DNA from: Sphingomonadales bacterium UBA6171
GTDB taxonomy: Bacteria; Pseudomonadota; Alphaproteobacteria; Sphingomonadales; Sphingomonadaceae
Length of the DNA: 11,049 bases
Reading direction: 5' to 3'
NCBI GenBank assembly: GCA_002422985.1
Contig: DITZ01000113.1
Coordinates: forward strand, 1 to 11,049
Both the position numbers and the translations under genes were made by a program. Shown here one piece after another: positions 1 to 6,647 of this stretch. Every line of letters starts with the position of its first letter. Within the stretch, counting starts at the first letter, position 1. The notes below the pieces were generated by a model. That model saw only the letters and a list, made by a program, of their open reading frames with translations, searched no databases and had not been told where the DNA came from.

Positions 1-110
1 CCGGGCTCGCCCTTCACCAGCAGCGGCCGACGCAGCGTGGCGGCGGCGTTGACGGCGATTTTCAGATCGTCGGTGGCGACATAGGCGTCTGTGCCTTCGA
101 AGCGCTGCAT
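1..110 (-). CDS. MoxR-family AAA+ ATPase, N-terminal fragment (runs off the left edge)
   Basis: Reading the minus strand from the ATG at 110-108 gives 36 codons plus two bases, beginning MQRFEGTDAYVATDDLKIAV and ending LLVKGEPG. The final GEPG is the start of a Walker A (P-loop) motif, expected to continue GTGKT outside the window. The N-terminus, with its ATDDLKIAVN segment just before the P-loop, matches the MoxR-type AAA+ ATPases, which act as chaperones often encoded beside von Willebrand factor A-domain proteins. Only about a tenth of the protein is visible, so the partner and substrate cannot be judged. It is transcribed divergently from the peptide transporter. A weak ribosome-binding sequence (GGAAAG, about 6 bases before the ATG) precedes it. 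The family assignment rests on this short but characteristic stretch. Confidence 0.8.
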   Translation of the reverse strand, partial: MQRFEGTDAYVATDDLKIAVNAAATLRRPLLVKGEP

Positions 111-323
111 GGGATGCTTTCCGGATAGGGGTTTCGCGGGCCTTGTTGGCCCGGCCTTGTTGGCACGGGGAGGAAGGGCGGGGCAATGTGATATTTGGGA
201 GGGGGGGTGGCTGTCGCCGGCACGGCTCGGCGTATTTGGGCTTGCAAGGCGGGCGGTGGACCGCAACAAAGGTGCAATGAATGGGCCTGGCGCGAGACCG
301 GGCCGCTGATCAGGGATTATTGC
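111..323. other. Divergent intergenic region between the MoxR-type ATPase and peptide transporter genes
   Basis: These 213 bp must hold the start signals for both divergent genes. I see an imperfect tandem duplication (GGCCTTGTTGGC at 139-150 and again at 153-164), a purine-rich tract (165-209) and a run of seven or more G around 199-207. The only sigma70-like pair on the plus strand is TTGCAA (242-247) and AACAAA (265-270) with a 17-bp spacer. It is a poor match and I do not call it. There is no convincing terminator or RNA gene. Confidence 0.5.
139..164. repeat. 12-bp direct repeat, two copies
   Basis: GGCCTTGTTGGC occurs at 139-150 and 153-164, separated by two bases (14-bp period). The one-and-a-half-turn spacing is not a helical repeat, and the sequence matches no operator I recognise. 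It could be a simple slippage duplication or a tandem binding site in the divergent promoter region. Confidence 0.6.
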
Positions 324-1856
324 ATGGCATCCACTCATTTGCACGGCGGCAGCGCGGATCGACCGACCTGGCTGGGGCATCCGCGCGGGCTTTTCGTGCT
401 GTTCTTTGCGGAGATGTGGGAGCGCTTTTCCTATTATGGGATGCGGGCGCTGCTGATCTTCTATCTGACCAAGCACTGGCTGTTTTCGGATGGGGTGGCG
501 AGCATCATCTATGGGGCCTATACGGCGCTGGTGTATATTGCGCCGGTGATCGGCGGCTATCTGGCGGATCGGTGGCTGGGGCAGCGCAAGGCGGTGCTCT
601 ATGGCGCGGTGCTGCTGACCTTCGGGCATTTCCTGATGGCGGTTGAGGGCAGTGGCGGGGGGCAGGCGGATCCGGCCATCAATGTCTTCTGGCTGGCGCT
701 GGCGTTCATCATCGTGGGATCGGGATTTCTGAAGGCCAATATCTCGGTGATTGTGGGGAAATTATATCCGCGCACCGATGTGCGGCGGGATGGGGCCTAT
801 ACGATCTTCTATGTCGGCATCAATCTGGGGGCTTTCCTGGGGACGCTGGCGGCGGGCTGGCTGGGGGAAACCTATGGCTGGGCCTATGGCTTTGGTGCGG
901 CCGGCGTGGGCATGCTGCTGGGGCTGATCATGTTTGTGATCGGCAGGCCCTGGCTGGAGGGCCGGGGCGAGGCACCGGATGCGGCGGCGCTGAAGCGGCG
1001 GATTGCGGGCGTGCCGCTGGAGTGGTGGCTGTATGCCAGTGGCATCGTGGCGGTGGGGATTTGCTGGTGGATGATCCAGCACCAGTCGCTGGTGGGTTCG
1101 CTGCTGGGGATTTCCGGGGCGATTCTGGTGGCTTATGTGCTGTATGTGGCGGTGGTGAAGCTGCCGGCGCAGGATCGGGACCGGATTTTTGCGGCGATGT
1201 TCCTGATATTGGGATCGATCCTGTTCTGGGCGCTGTTTGAGCAGGGGGGGTCTTCGCTCAATCTGTTTGCGGACCGGCATGTGGATCGGGGGACGATTCC
1301 GGCCTCTGTCTTTCAGTCGGTGAACCCCTTTTTCATCATGACGCTGGGGCCGGTTTTTGCCTGGATGTGGACGAAGCTGGGGCGCAGGGGGATGGAGCCT
1401 TCGGCGCCGGCGAAATTTGGCATCGCCATGGTGCTGCTGGGCTTCGGCTTTCTGGTGCTGGTGTGGGGGTCTGCCGGGGACGGGCTGACGCCGCTGATGT
1501 TCATCATCCTGATCTATCTGTTTCACACGATGGGCGAGCTTTGCCTGTCGCCGGTGGGGCTGTCGGCGATGAACCGGCTGGCGCCGGCGCATATGGCGAG
1601 CCTGATCATGGGGACCTGGTTTTTTGCATCGGCCGCCGGCAATTTTGCGGCCGGGCTGATCGCCAGCGCCACGGGTGGCCATGCGCTGGAAGGCGAGGCC
1701 GTGGGCAAGGGCGTGGTGCTGGATGTATATATGACGGTGGGCTGGGTTGCGATCGCGGCCGGCGTGGTGGTGGTGATTGTCAGCCCGCTGGTGAAGAAAC
1801 TGATGCATCTGGATTCGCTGAAGGATGCAGAGGCCATTGAAAGCAAGGGGGTATGA
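324..1856 (+). CDS. POT/PTR2-family proton-dependent oligopeptide transporter
   Basis: This is a 510-residue inner-membrane protein of the proton-coupled oligopeptide transporter family (MFS fold), importing di- and tripeptides with protons. The signature elements are all visible: ExxERF in the first helix (E30, E33, R34, within FAEMWERFSYYG), GGYLADRWLG at 77-86 (loop between helices 2 and 3), the helix-4 lysine K137 in GFLKANIS, FYVGINLG at 162-169, an acidic helix-7 residue E306 in FWALFEQGG, and GELCLSPVG at 404-412 with E405. About 12-14 hydrophobic segments can be seen and the length is normal for bacterial members. The ATG at 324 was chosen because AGGGA at 312-316 lies 7 bases upstream and the protein begins right before the conserved HPRGLF segment. 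The open frame extends upstream to 195 but that part is not family-like. It overlaps the next gene by four bases (ATGA), so the two are probably coupled. Which peptides it prefers cannot be read from the sequence. Confidence 0.95.
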   Translation: MASTHLHGGSADRPTWLGHPRGLFVLFFAEMWERFSYYGMRALLIFYLTKHWLFSDGVASIIYGAYTALVYIAPVIGGYLADRWLGQRKAVLYGAVLLTFGHFLMAVEGSGGGQADPAINVFWLALAFIIVGSGFLKANISVIVGKLYPRTDVRRDGAYTIFYVGINLGAFLGTLAAGWLGETYGWAYGFGAAGVGMLLGLIMFVIGRPWLEGRGEAPDAAALKRRIAGVPLEWWLYASGIVAVGICWWMIQHQSLVGSLLGISGAILVAYVLYVAVVKLPAQDRDRIFAAMFLILGSILFWALFEQGGSSLNLFADRHVDRGTIPASVFQSVNPFFIMTLGPVFAWMWTKLGRRGMEPSAPAKFGIAMVLLGFGFLVLVWGSAGDGLTPLMFIILIYLFHTMGELCLSPVGLSAMNRLAPAHMASLIMGTWFFASAAGNFAAGLIASATGGHALEGEAVGKGVVLDVYMTVGWVAIAAGVVVVIVSPLVKKLMHLDSLKDAEAIESKGV

Positions 1857-3241
1857 TGCGGAGAATGGTAAAGCCGACGCTGCTGCTGGCGGCGGGTTTG
1901 TTGGCGGGGTGTGCGACGACATCGACGCCGGTGGCGGTGGCGCCTGTGGCGCCGCTGTCGTCTGAAGTCTCGCCGGAGACGGTGTTCGGGTCTACCTACA
2001 AGCCGTTGCCGGGGGTGGCGACGGTGATCCGCAACGTCACCATCTTTGATGGCAAGGGCGGCAGGGTGGACAATGGCGCGGTGCGGTTCGAGGGCGGCAA
2101 GGTTGCGGCCATCGGCGCGGGCGTCAGCGAGGCCGGGGCGACGGTGATCGATGGCGGCGGGCGTTTCGTGACGCCGGGCATCATCGATATTCACAGCCAT
2201 CTGGGCAATTATCCGACGCCGTCGGTGCGCGCGCATCAGGATGGCAATGAAGTGACCGGGCCGGTGCGGCCGGAAGTGTGGGCGGTGCATGCGGTGTGGC
2301 CGCAGGACCCCGGCTTTACCCGCGCGCTGGCCGGCGGGACGACGGTGCTGCATGTGCTGCCCGGCTCTGCCAACCTGTTTGGCGGGCGGGGGGTGACGCT
2401 GAAAAATGTGTGGGGTCGCACCGCGCAGGATATGGTGATGCCGGGCGCGCCCTGGAGCCTGAAAATGGCCTGCGGGGAGAATCCGAAGCGGGTGTATGGC
2501 AGCCGCAATCAGATGCCGGGCAGCCGGATGGGCAATGTGGCGGTGATGCGCCAGACCTGGGCCAATGCACAGGCCTATAAGGCCGGCATGGGGAAGCCCG
2601 GCAACAAGCGCGATCTGGCGATGGAAACGCTGGTGGGGGTGCTGGATGGCAGGATATTGGTGCAGAACCACTGCTATCGCGCCGATGAAATGGTGAATAT
2701 CGTCGCCATGTCCAAGGAATTTGGCTATAAGGTGACGGCCTTCCACCATGCGGTGGAGGCTTATAAGATTGCGGATTTCCTGGCGAAGGAAGGCATCTGT
2801 GCCGCCATGTGGGCGGACTGGTGGGGCTTCAAGATGGAAAGCTATGACGGGATTCAGGAGAATCTCCCCTATTTCCATGCGGCCGGCGGTTGCGCCATCA
2901 CCCATTCGGACGATGCGCATGGCATTCAGCGGCTGAATCAGGAGACGGCCAAGGCGCTGGCCAATGGCCGGCGCATGGGGGTCGCCATCAGGGATGAGGA
3001 AGCCTGGACCTGGGTGGGCATCAATCCGGCGAAGGCGCTGGGGATTGCCGACAAGGTTGGCTCGCTGGAGCCGGGCAAGCAGGCGGATGTGGTGCTGTGG
3101 AACGGCAATCCGCTCTCGGTCTATTCGCGGCCGGAGAAGGTGTGGATTGACGGGGCGCTGGTTTATGACACGGCCGACCCGGCACGGCGGCCGGTGAGTG
3201 ACTTTGAACTGGGCCAGCCGGGTGAGGGAGACCGCAAATGA
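1853..3241 (+). CDS. Lipoprotein amidohydrolase (metal-dependent, imidazolonepropionase-like/COG1228 type)
   Basis: 462 residues from the first ATG. The N-terminus is a lipoprotein signal peptide (n-region MMRRMVK, hydrophobic core, lipobox LAGC with C20), so the enzyme should be membrane-anchored facing the periplasm. An amidohydrolase TIM barrel follows. The ligand set looks complete: HSH at 114-116 after VTPGIID, K204 (candidate carboxylated lysine) in LKMACGENP, H273 in QNHCYRADE, H298/H299 in AFHHAVEAY, and D353/D354 in ITHSDDAH. The C-terminal KVGSLEPGKQADVVLWNG strand region is typical of these enzymes. Substrate is unknown; hydrolysis of a cyclic amide, N-acyl amino acid or dipeptide bond is plausible beside a peptide transporter but is inference. 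The start overlaps the transporter stop (ATGA). ATG at 1856 has better spacing from AAGGGGG (1845-1851) and is an equally good choice. It overlaps the second amidohydrolase by four bases. Confidence 0.9.
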   Translation: MMRRMVKPTLLLAAGLLAGCATTSTPVAVAPVAPLSSEVSPETVFGSTYKPLPGVATVIRNVTIFDGKGGRVDNGAVRFEGGKVAAIGAGVSEAGATVIDGGGRFVTPGIIDIHSHLGNYPTPSVRAHQDGNEVTGPVRPEVWAVHAVWPQDPGFTRALAGGTTVLHVLPGSANLFGGRGVTLKNVWGRTAQDMVMPGAPWSLKMACGENPKRVYGSRNQMPGSRMGNVAVMRQTWANAQAYKAGMGKPGNKRDLAMETLVGVLDGRILVQNHCYRADEMVNIVAMSKEFGYKVTAFHHAVEAYKIADFLAKEGICAAMWADWWGFKMESYDGIQENLPYFHAAGGCAITHSDDAHGIQRLNQETAKALANGRRMGVAIRDEEAWTWVGINPAKALGIADKVGSLEPGKQADVVLWNGNPLSVYSRPEKVWIDGALVYDTADPARRPVSDFELGQPGEGDRK

Positions 3242-4551
3242 TGAAATCTTTTCTCCTTTCCGCCCTTTTTGCGGGGATGGCGCTGACCGTTCCCGCAGCC
3301 GCGCAGGAGCGGGTGGCGATCATTGGTGGCCGGGTGGTGACCAATGCCGGCGCGCCGGTCGATTCCGCCATCGTTCTGATGAAGAATGGCGAGGTCGAGC
3401 GGCTGTTGCCGCCTTCGTCTGCCGTGCCGGCCGGATACCGACAGGTGGATGCGCGCAACAAATGGGTGACGCCCGGCATTGTGGCGGGCCTGTCGCAGAT
3501 CGGCATTGGCGAGGTTGCCGGCGAGGATAATGCCAACGACACGCGGGCGGGCAGTTCGCCCGCCTCTGCGGCGCTGTCGGTGGAAGTGGCGCTGAACCCG
3601 GCGGATACGGCGGTTGCGGTGTCGCGGGTGGATGGTGTGACGTCGGCCATCGTGGGCGCCATGTCCAGCCGCACCGTTTATAACGGGCAGGGTTCGATCA
3701 TCTCGCTGGCGGACGGGGTGCATACGCCCATTCGCGGGCGGGCGTTCCAATATGTCGTCTATGGCGAGGATGGGGCGACGCGCGCCGGCGGGTCGCGCTC
3801 TGCCGCCTGGATCGAGCTGACCAACGGGCTGGAGGAAGCGCGGCGGTTGCAGGCCGGGCATGGCGGCGCCACGCGGGACCAGAGCCGTGATCTGCGGCTG
3901 ACGCGGGAGGATGCGGAGGCGCTGACGCTGGTGCTGCGGTCTGTCCAGCCGCTGCTGGTGCGGGTGGATCGCGCATCGGACATCCGCCAGGTGCTGAAGC
4001 TGAAATCCATGTATCCCGGCCTTCGGCTGGTGCTGGTGTCGGCCAATGAAGGCTGGCTGGTGGCCGATGAAATCGCCGGCGCGGCGGTGCCGGTGATCAC
4101 GCTGGGCATGGATAATCTGCCGGGGCGCTTTGAAATGCTGGGGGCGACCTTGTCCAACGTGGGCCGCATGGTGGCGGCGGGCGTGACGGTGGCGCTGGGC
4201 ACGCCGGACCTGGACGGCAGCTTCCAGCCGCGCCTGTTGCCGCAATATGCGGGCAATATGGTGGCGCAGGCGAGACTGCCCGGTGCCGTGGGGCTGAGCT
4301 GGGATCAGGCATTTGCCGCCATCAGCAAGGTGCCGGCGGATATTTTCGGGCTTTCCGACATGGGCCGGCTGACACCCGGCGCGCGGGGCGATGTTGTGAT
4401 ATGGTCCGGTGATCCGCTGGAGCTTTCCAGCAAGGCGGAGCAGGTGTTTATCGGCGGCGTGCAACAGCCGATGGACAGCCGGCAGATGAAGCTGGCGCGG
4501 CGCTATCGGCCCGGTGTGACGGGCGAGCTGCCGCCGGGGTATCGGCGCTGA
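3238..4551 (+). CDS. Exported amidohydrolase-like protein lacking the HxH metal site (probable pseudoenzyme partner)
   Basis: 437 residues with a Sec-type signal peptide (MMKSFLLSALFAGMALTV, then AAA-Q cleavage near residue 22) and no lipobox. The fold landmarks of the amidohydrolase family are present: the GGRVVTNAGAPV opening, NKWVTPGI at 74-81, VDRASDIRQVLKL around 243-255, a VSANEGWLVADEIA segment around 268-280, and GRLTPGARGDVVIWSGDPL near the C-terminus. However, the sequence after VTPGI reads VAGLSQIG, not the usual HxH. The position normally occupied by a histidine before RASDI reads VD. The protein contains only two histidines (H162, H208), neither in a ligand position. A standard binuclear or mononuclear site cannot be built. 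It may be a structural or regulatory partner of the upstream enzyme, as the four-base overlap suggests, or use other chemistry. GGGAG at 3226-3230 lies 7 bases before the first ATG, which supports this start over the ATG at 3241. Confidence 0.87.
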   Translation: MMKSFLLSALFAGMALTVPAAAQERVAIIGGRVVTNAGAPVDSAIVLMKNGEVERLLPPSSAVPAGYRQVDARNKWVTPGIVAGLSQIGIGEVAGEDNANDTRAGSSPASAALSVEVALNPADTAVAVSRVDGVTSAIVGAMSSRTVYNGQGSIISLADGVHTPIRGRAFQYVVYGEDGATRAGGSRSAAWIELTNGLEEARRLQAGHGGATRDQSRDLRLTREDAEALTLVLRSVQPLLVRVDRASDIRQVLKLKSMYPGLRLVLVSANEGWLVADEIAGAAVPVITLGMDNLPGRFEMLGATLSNVGRMVAAGVTVALGTPDLDGSFQPRLLPQYAGNMVAQARLPGAVGLSWDQAFAAISKVPADIFGLSDMGRLTPGARGDVVIWSGDPLELSSKAEQVFIGGVQQPMDSRQMKLARRYRPGVTGELPPGYRR

Positions 4552-4560
4552 CCTGACGGA

Positions 4561-4597
4561 AACAGCGCCTTTGGAGGAGAAGAACAATGGCGCTGTT
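4561..4597 (+). promoter_or_regulatory. Inverted repeat enclosing the ribosome-binding site of the NnrU-family gene
   Basis: AACAGCGCC (4561-4569) and GGCGCTGTT (4589-4597) are perfect 9-bp complements. They enclose a 19-base loop that holds the strong Shine-Dalgarno GGAGGAGA (4573-4580) and the AT of the start codon at 4587. The right arm is the first coding codons (G of ATG, then GCG CTG TT). GG at 4558-4559 and CC at 4598-4599 could extend the stem past a bulged A. In RNA this would present the ribosome-binding site in a loop while pairing the start codon's last base and codons 2-4. Whether it forms or matters is not shown; one such repeat by chance in 11 kb is quite possible. Confidence 0.4.
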
Positions 4598-5270
4598 CCT
4601 GTTGCTGCTGCTTGGCTTTGCCTTGAGCCATATCTGGCTGGCCAGCCCGCCGCTGCGCGATATGCTGGTGGCACGGCTGGGAGAGAATGGCTTTCGTGCG
4701 GGCTATTCGCTGCTTTCCATCGTGCTGCTGGGCGGGACGGTGTGGGCCTATGGACGGCTGGAGCCGGTGCCGCCGCTGTGGGTGGCACCGGGCTGGGCCT
4801 GGCCGCTGGCGTCGGCCGTGATGCTGATCGCTTCGGTGCTGTTTGTGGGATCGCTGACGCCGGCGAACCGCGGGCTGGTGGGGGTGCCGGCTTCGACGCG
4901 CCCGGCATCCGGCGTGTTGCGGATTACCCGGCATCCGATGATGTGGGCGTTCGGGCTGTGGGCCGGGGTGCATATGCTGTTGTCGGGCGTGCTGCCGACG
5001 GTTTTGCTGGCGGCGGGCATTGGCTTTGTGGCGCTGGTGGGGGCGGCGGCGCAGGACCGCAAGAAGCTGGCGCAGCCGGGGAGCGGCTGGGCGGATTATG
5101 AGCGGCAGACAAGCTATTGGCCGCTGGGCGCGCAACTGCGCGGGCGGCAGCCCTGGGGGAGCCTGTGGCCGGGGCTGGTGCCGGTGCTGGGCGGGGTGGC
5201 GATGTGGCTGGCGCTGACCTGGGCGCATCCGGTGCTGCTGGGCGCACCTTCGGTGCCGCCGTGGTTCTGA
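4587..5270 (+). CDS. NnrU-family integral membrane protein
   Basis: 227 residues with six or so hydrophobic helices. It fits the NnrU family (related to the isoprenylcysteine methyltransferase/NnrU membrane-protein group): N-terminal GFALSHIWLAS with H15, an arginine-rich loop, and the hallmark LRITRHPMMWA at 111-121 (R115, H116, P117) followed by GLWAGVHMLLSG. NnrU was first linked to nitric-oxide-related genes in denitrifiers, but its biochemical role is unknown and nothing here suggests denitrification. The start at 4587 is well supported by GGAGGAGA at 4573-4580. It lies 35 bp after the second amidohydrolase and is probably in the same operon. The C-terminal residues 219-227 (GAPSVPPWF) are encoded by the first copy of the tandem repeat that fills the gap to phoR, so the natural C-terminus may have been altered by repeat expansion. 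Confidence 0.88.
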   Translation: MALFLLLLLGFALSHIWLASPPLRDMLVARLGENGFRAGYSLLSIVLLGGTVWAYGRLEPVPPLWVAPGWAWPLASAVMLIASVLFVGSLTPANRGLVGVPASTRPASGVLRITRHPMMWAFGLWAGVHMLLSGVLPTVLLAAGIGFVALVGAAAQDRKKLAQPGSGWADYERQTSYWPLGAQLRGRQPWGSLWPGLVPVLGGVAMWLALTWAHPVLLGAPSVPPWF

Positions 5271-5332
5271 TGGGCGCACCTTCGGTGCCGCCGGCTTTGA
5301 TGGGCGCACCTTCGGTGCCGCCGTGGTTCTGA
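5239..5332 (+). repeat. Three tandem copies of a hairpin-forming 30-32 bp unit between the NnrU gene and phoR
   Basis: Unit 1 is 5239-5270 (32 bp), unit 2 is 5271-5300 (30 bp) and unit 3 is 5301-5332 (32 bp). A truncated fourth start (TGGGCGCC, 5333-5340) follows. Units 1 and 3 appear identical; unit 2 differs only near its end (GGCTTTGA instead of GTGGTTCTGA). Each holds GGCGCACCTTCGGTGCCGCC (5241-5260, 5273-5292, 5303-5322), which folds as GCACC-TTC-GGTGC extended by GGC/GCC around a bulged C. There is no T-run, so these are not classical terminators. A nearby 10-bp palindrome GGTGCGCACC (5346-5355) may be a decayed relative. On the complementary strand the unit resembles short intergenic repeats seen in other GC-rich genomes, an impression I cannot test here. 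The array is far too short, and has no spacers, for a CRISPR. Confidence 0.92.
5270..5332 (+). CDS. Possible 20-codon leader ORF made of repeat units 2 and 3
   Basis: ATG at 5270-5272 shares its A with the NnrU-family stop codon (TGATG). The frame runs MGAPSVPPALMGAPSVPPWF to TGA at 5330-5332. It is built entirely from two repeat copies, reading the unit in the same frame as the NnrU C-terminus. There is no separate ribosome-binding site, so translation would need termination-reinitiation. It may only be a bridge that carries ribosomes toward phoR, or may not be translated at all. Confidence 0.2.
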   Translation: MGAPSVPPALMGAPSVPPWF

Positions 5333-5367
5333 TGGGCGCCGCGGTGGTGCGCACCTTCCGGGGATGA
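5332..5367 (+). CDS. Possible 11-codon leader ORF overlapping the phoR start
   Basis: ATG at 5332-5334 shares its A with the stop of the preceding mini-ORF (TGATG). It reads MGAAVVRTFRG and stops at TGA 5365-5367, which overlaps the phoR ATG at 5364 as ATGA. With the preceding mini-ORF it forms an unbroken chain of stop/start overlaps from the NnrU gene to phoR. No independent evidence of expression is visible. Confidence 0.2.
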   Translation: MGAAVVRTFRG

Positions 5368-6647
5368 ACGAGGGGCGACCGTTTGCGGTGCTGCTGGCGG
5401 CCATCGGCCTGTATTTGGGGCTGATGCTGGCGGAATTTTTGCGCCTGCCGCTGTGGCCGGGGCTGGTGATTCTTCTGACTGTCATTTTCCTGCTGTACCG
5501 GGCGGCGATTCCCGAACATGGAAAGGAAAGCGACCCGGTGTCTTTGAAGCCGCGCTCCGCGCCGACGGACGGGGCCGATGCGGGCGACCGTATCGCCATC
5601 ACCGCGCTTGCCGATCCTGCACTGGTGATCCGCGACAATTGGCGGGTGCTGGCGACCAATGCCGGGGCGGAAGCCTTGTTTGGCGCGCGCCTTGCCGGGC
5701 TGGATCTGCGGCAGACGGTGCGGCATCCGGTGGTGATCGACGCGGTGCGCACCGCGATGGCGGGCAACAGCCCGTGCGAGCGCGAGGTGACGACGCTGGG
5801 TCAGGGCGATGGCGCCTATCGCATCCGGGCGGTGGCGCTGGGGGACAAGCGCTGCCTGTTGACCTTTGATGACATCACCCAGGCGCGGCTGACGGAGCGG
5901 ATGCGGGTGGATTTTGTGGCGAACGCCAGCCATGAGCTGCGCACGCCGCTGGCGAATATATCGGGCTTTATCGAAACGCTGCTGGGGCCGGCGGCGGAAG
6001 ATGAGCCGGCGCGGCGGCGATTCCTGGATATCATGAGCCGCGAGGCGGCGCGGATGAGCCGGCTGATCGACGATCTGCTCTCGCTCTCCCGCATCGAGCT
6101 GGACAAATATGTGCGGCCGCAATCGTCGCTGGCGCTGGGGCCGTTGCTGACGGACGTGGGGCGGACGCTGGCCATGCGGCTGGAATCGGACGGGCGGCAG
6201 CTGATAATCGACCTGGCGGACGATCTGCCGCTGGTGGTGGGGGACCGGGACCAGATTTTGCAGGTTTTGCATAACCTTGTCTCTAACGCGCTGAAATATG
6301 GGCATAGCGGGACGCCGATCGTGCTGCGGGCCTGGCCGGAGGCGCAGGTGCGGGGCGACATGATGGTGCGGGTGCAGGTTATCGATCAGGGCGACGGGAT
6401 TGCGCCGGAGCATCTGCCGCGGCTGACGGAGCGATTCTATCGGGTGGATACCGGGCGGTCGCGTTCGATGGGGGGCACCGGGCTGGGGCTGGCGATTGTG
6501 AAGCATATTGTGGAGCGGCACCGGGGGCGGCTGGAGATCAGCAGCCGGCAGGGCGTGGGGACGACGATTGCCTTTCTGCTGCCGGTGGTGCCGTCGCCGC
6601 TGGGGCTGGTGGGCGACCAGCGTCATAAAAGTGAAACACAGGCGTAA
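5364..6647 (+). CDS. phoR: Phosphate-regulon sensor histidine kinase PhoR
   Basis: 427 residues. Two membrane helices (about 8-27 and 32-48) precede a PAS-like sensor region (about 78-175, with LADPALVIRDNWRVLATNAGAE). The dimerisation/phosphoacceptor H-box follows, VANASHELRTPLANISGFIE with H190. The ATPase domain shows the N-box (HNLVSNALKYG, N308), G1 (DQGDGIAPEH), F-box (LTERFYRVD) and G2 (GGTGLGLAIVKHI at 370-382). Size and two-helix, PAS, kinase order are those of PhoR, and the pst genes directly downstream fix the assignment. It would autophosphorylate at H190 under phosphate limitation and act on PhoB, which is not in the window. ATG 5364 follows CCTTCCGGGG and has no real Shine-Dalgarno sequence; it overlaps a mini-ORF stop (ATGA). 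The last codons overlap a candidate Pho box. A downstream start would cut into the first helix, so 5364 is preferred. Confidence 0.93.
   Translation: MNEGRPFAVLLAAIGLYLGLMLAEFLRLPLWPGLVILLTVIFLLYRAAIPEHGKESDPVSLKPRSAPTDGADAGDRIAITALADPALVIRDNWRVLATNAGAEALFGARLAGLDLRQTVRHPVVIDAVRTAMAGNSPCEREVTTLGQGDGAYRIRAVALGDKRCLLTFDDITQARLTERMRVDFVANASHELRTPLANISGFIETLLGPAAEDEPARRRFLDIMSREAARMSRLIDDLLSLSRIELDKYVRPQSSLALGPLLTDVGRTLAMRLESDGRQLIIDLADDLPLVVGDRDQILQVLHNLVSNALKYGHSGTPIVLRAWPEAQVRGDMMVRVQVIDQGDGIAPEHLPRLTERFYRVDTGRSRSMGGTGLGLAIVKHIVERHRGRLEISSRQGVGTTIAFLLPVVPSPLGLVGDQRHKSETQA

Noticed and set aside
161..190. Possible sigma54 promoter (TGGCACG at 161-167)
   Set aside because: The -24 element is good but there is no TTGC-like -12 element at the required spacing.
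242..270. Sigma70-like pair TTGCAA / AACAAA
   Set aside because: Only about 4/6 and 3/6 matches to consensus; not distinguishable from chance.
195..323. N-terminal extension of the peptide transporter to 195
   Set aside because: The added 43 residues show no family resemblance, while ATG 324 has an AGGGA at good spacing and gives a normal-length protein.
762..4908. Overlapping minus-strand open frames at 762-1922, 1523-2920 and 3163-4908
   Set aside because: All are antisense to strongly supported plus-strand genes and have the low-information composition of GC-rich shadow frames.
5241..5322. Rho-independent terminators formed by the repeat hairpins
   Set aside because: No U-tract follows any of the stems, and the stems are short with a bulge.
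5117..5332. 71-codon open frame overlapping the end of the NnrU-family gene
   Set aside because: Its first 51 codons are an alternative frame of the NnrU-family gene with Ala/Gly-rich shadow composition. Only the last part, from 5270, is of interest and is listed separately as a possible leader ORF.
5239..5340. CRISPR array
   Set aside because: The units are contiguous with no spacers, vary in length, and no cas genes are present.
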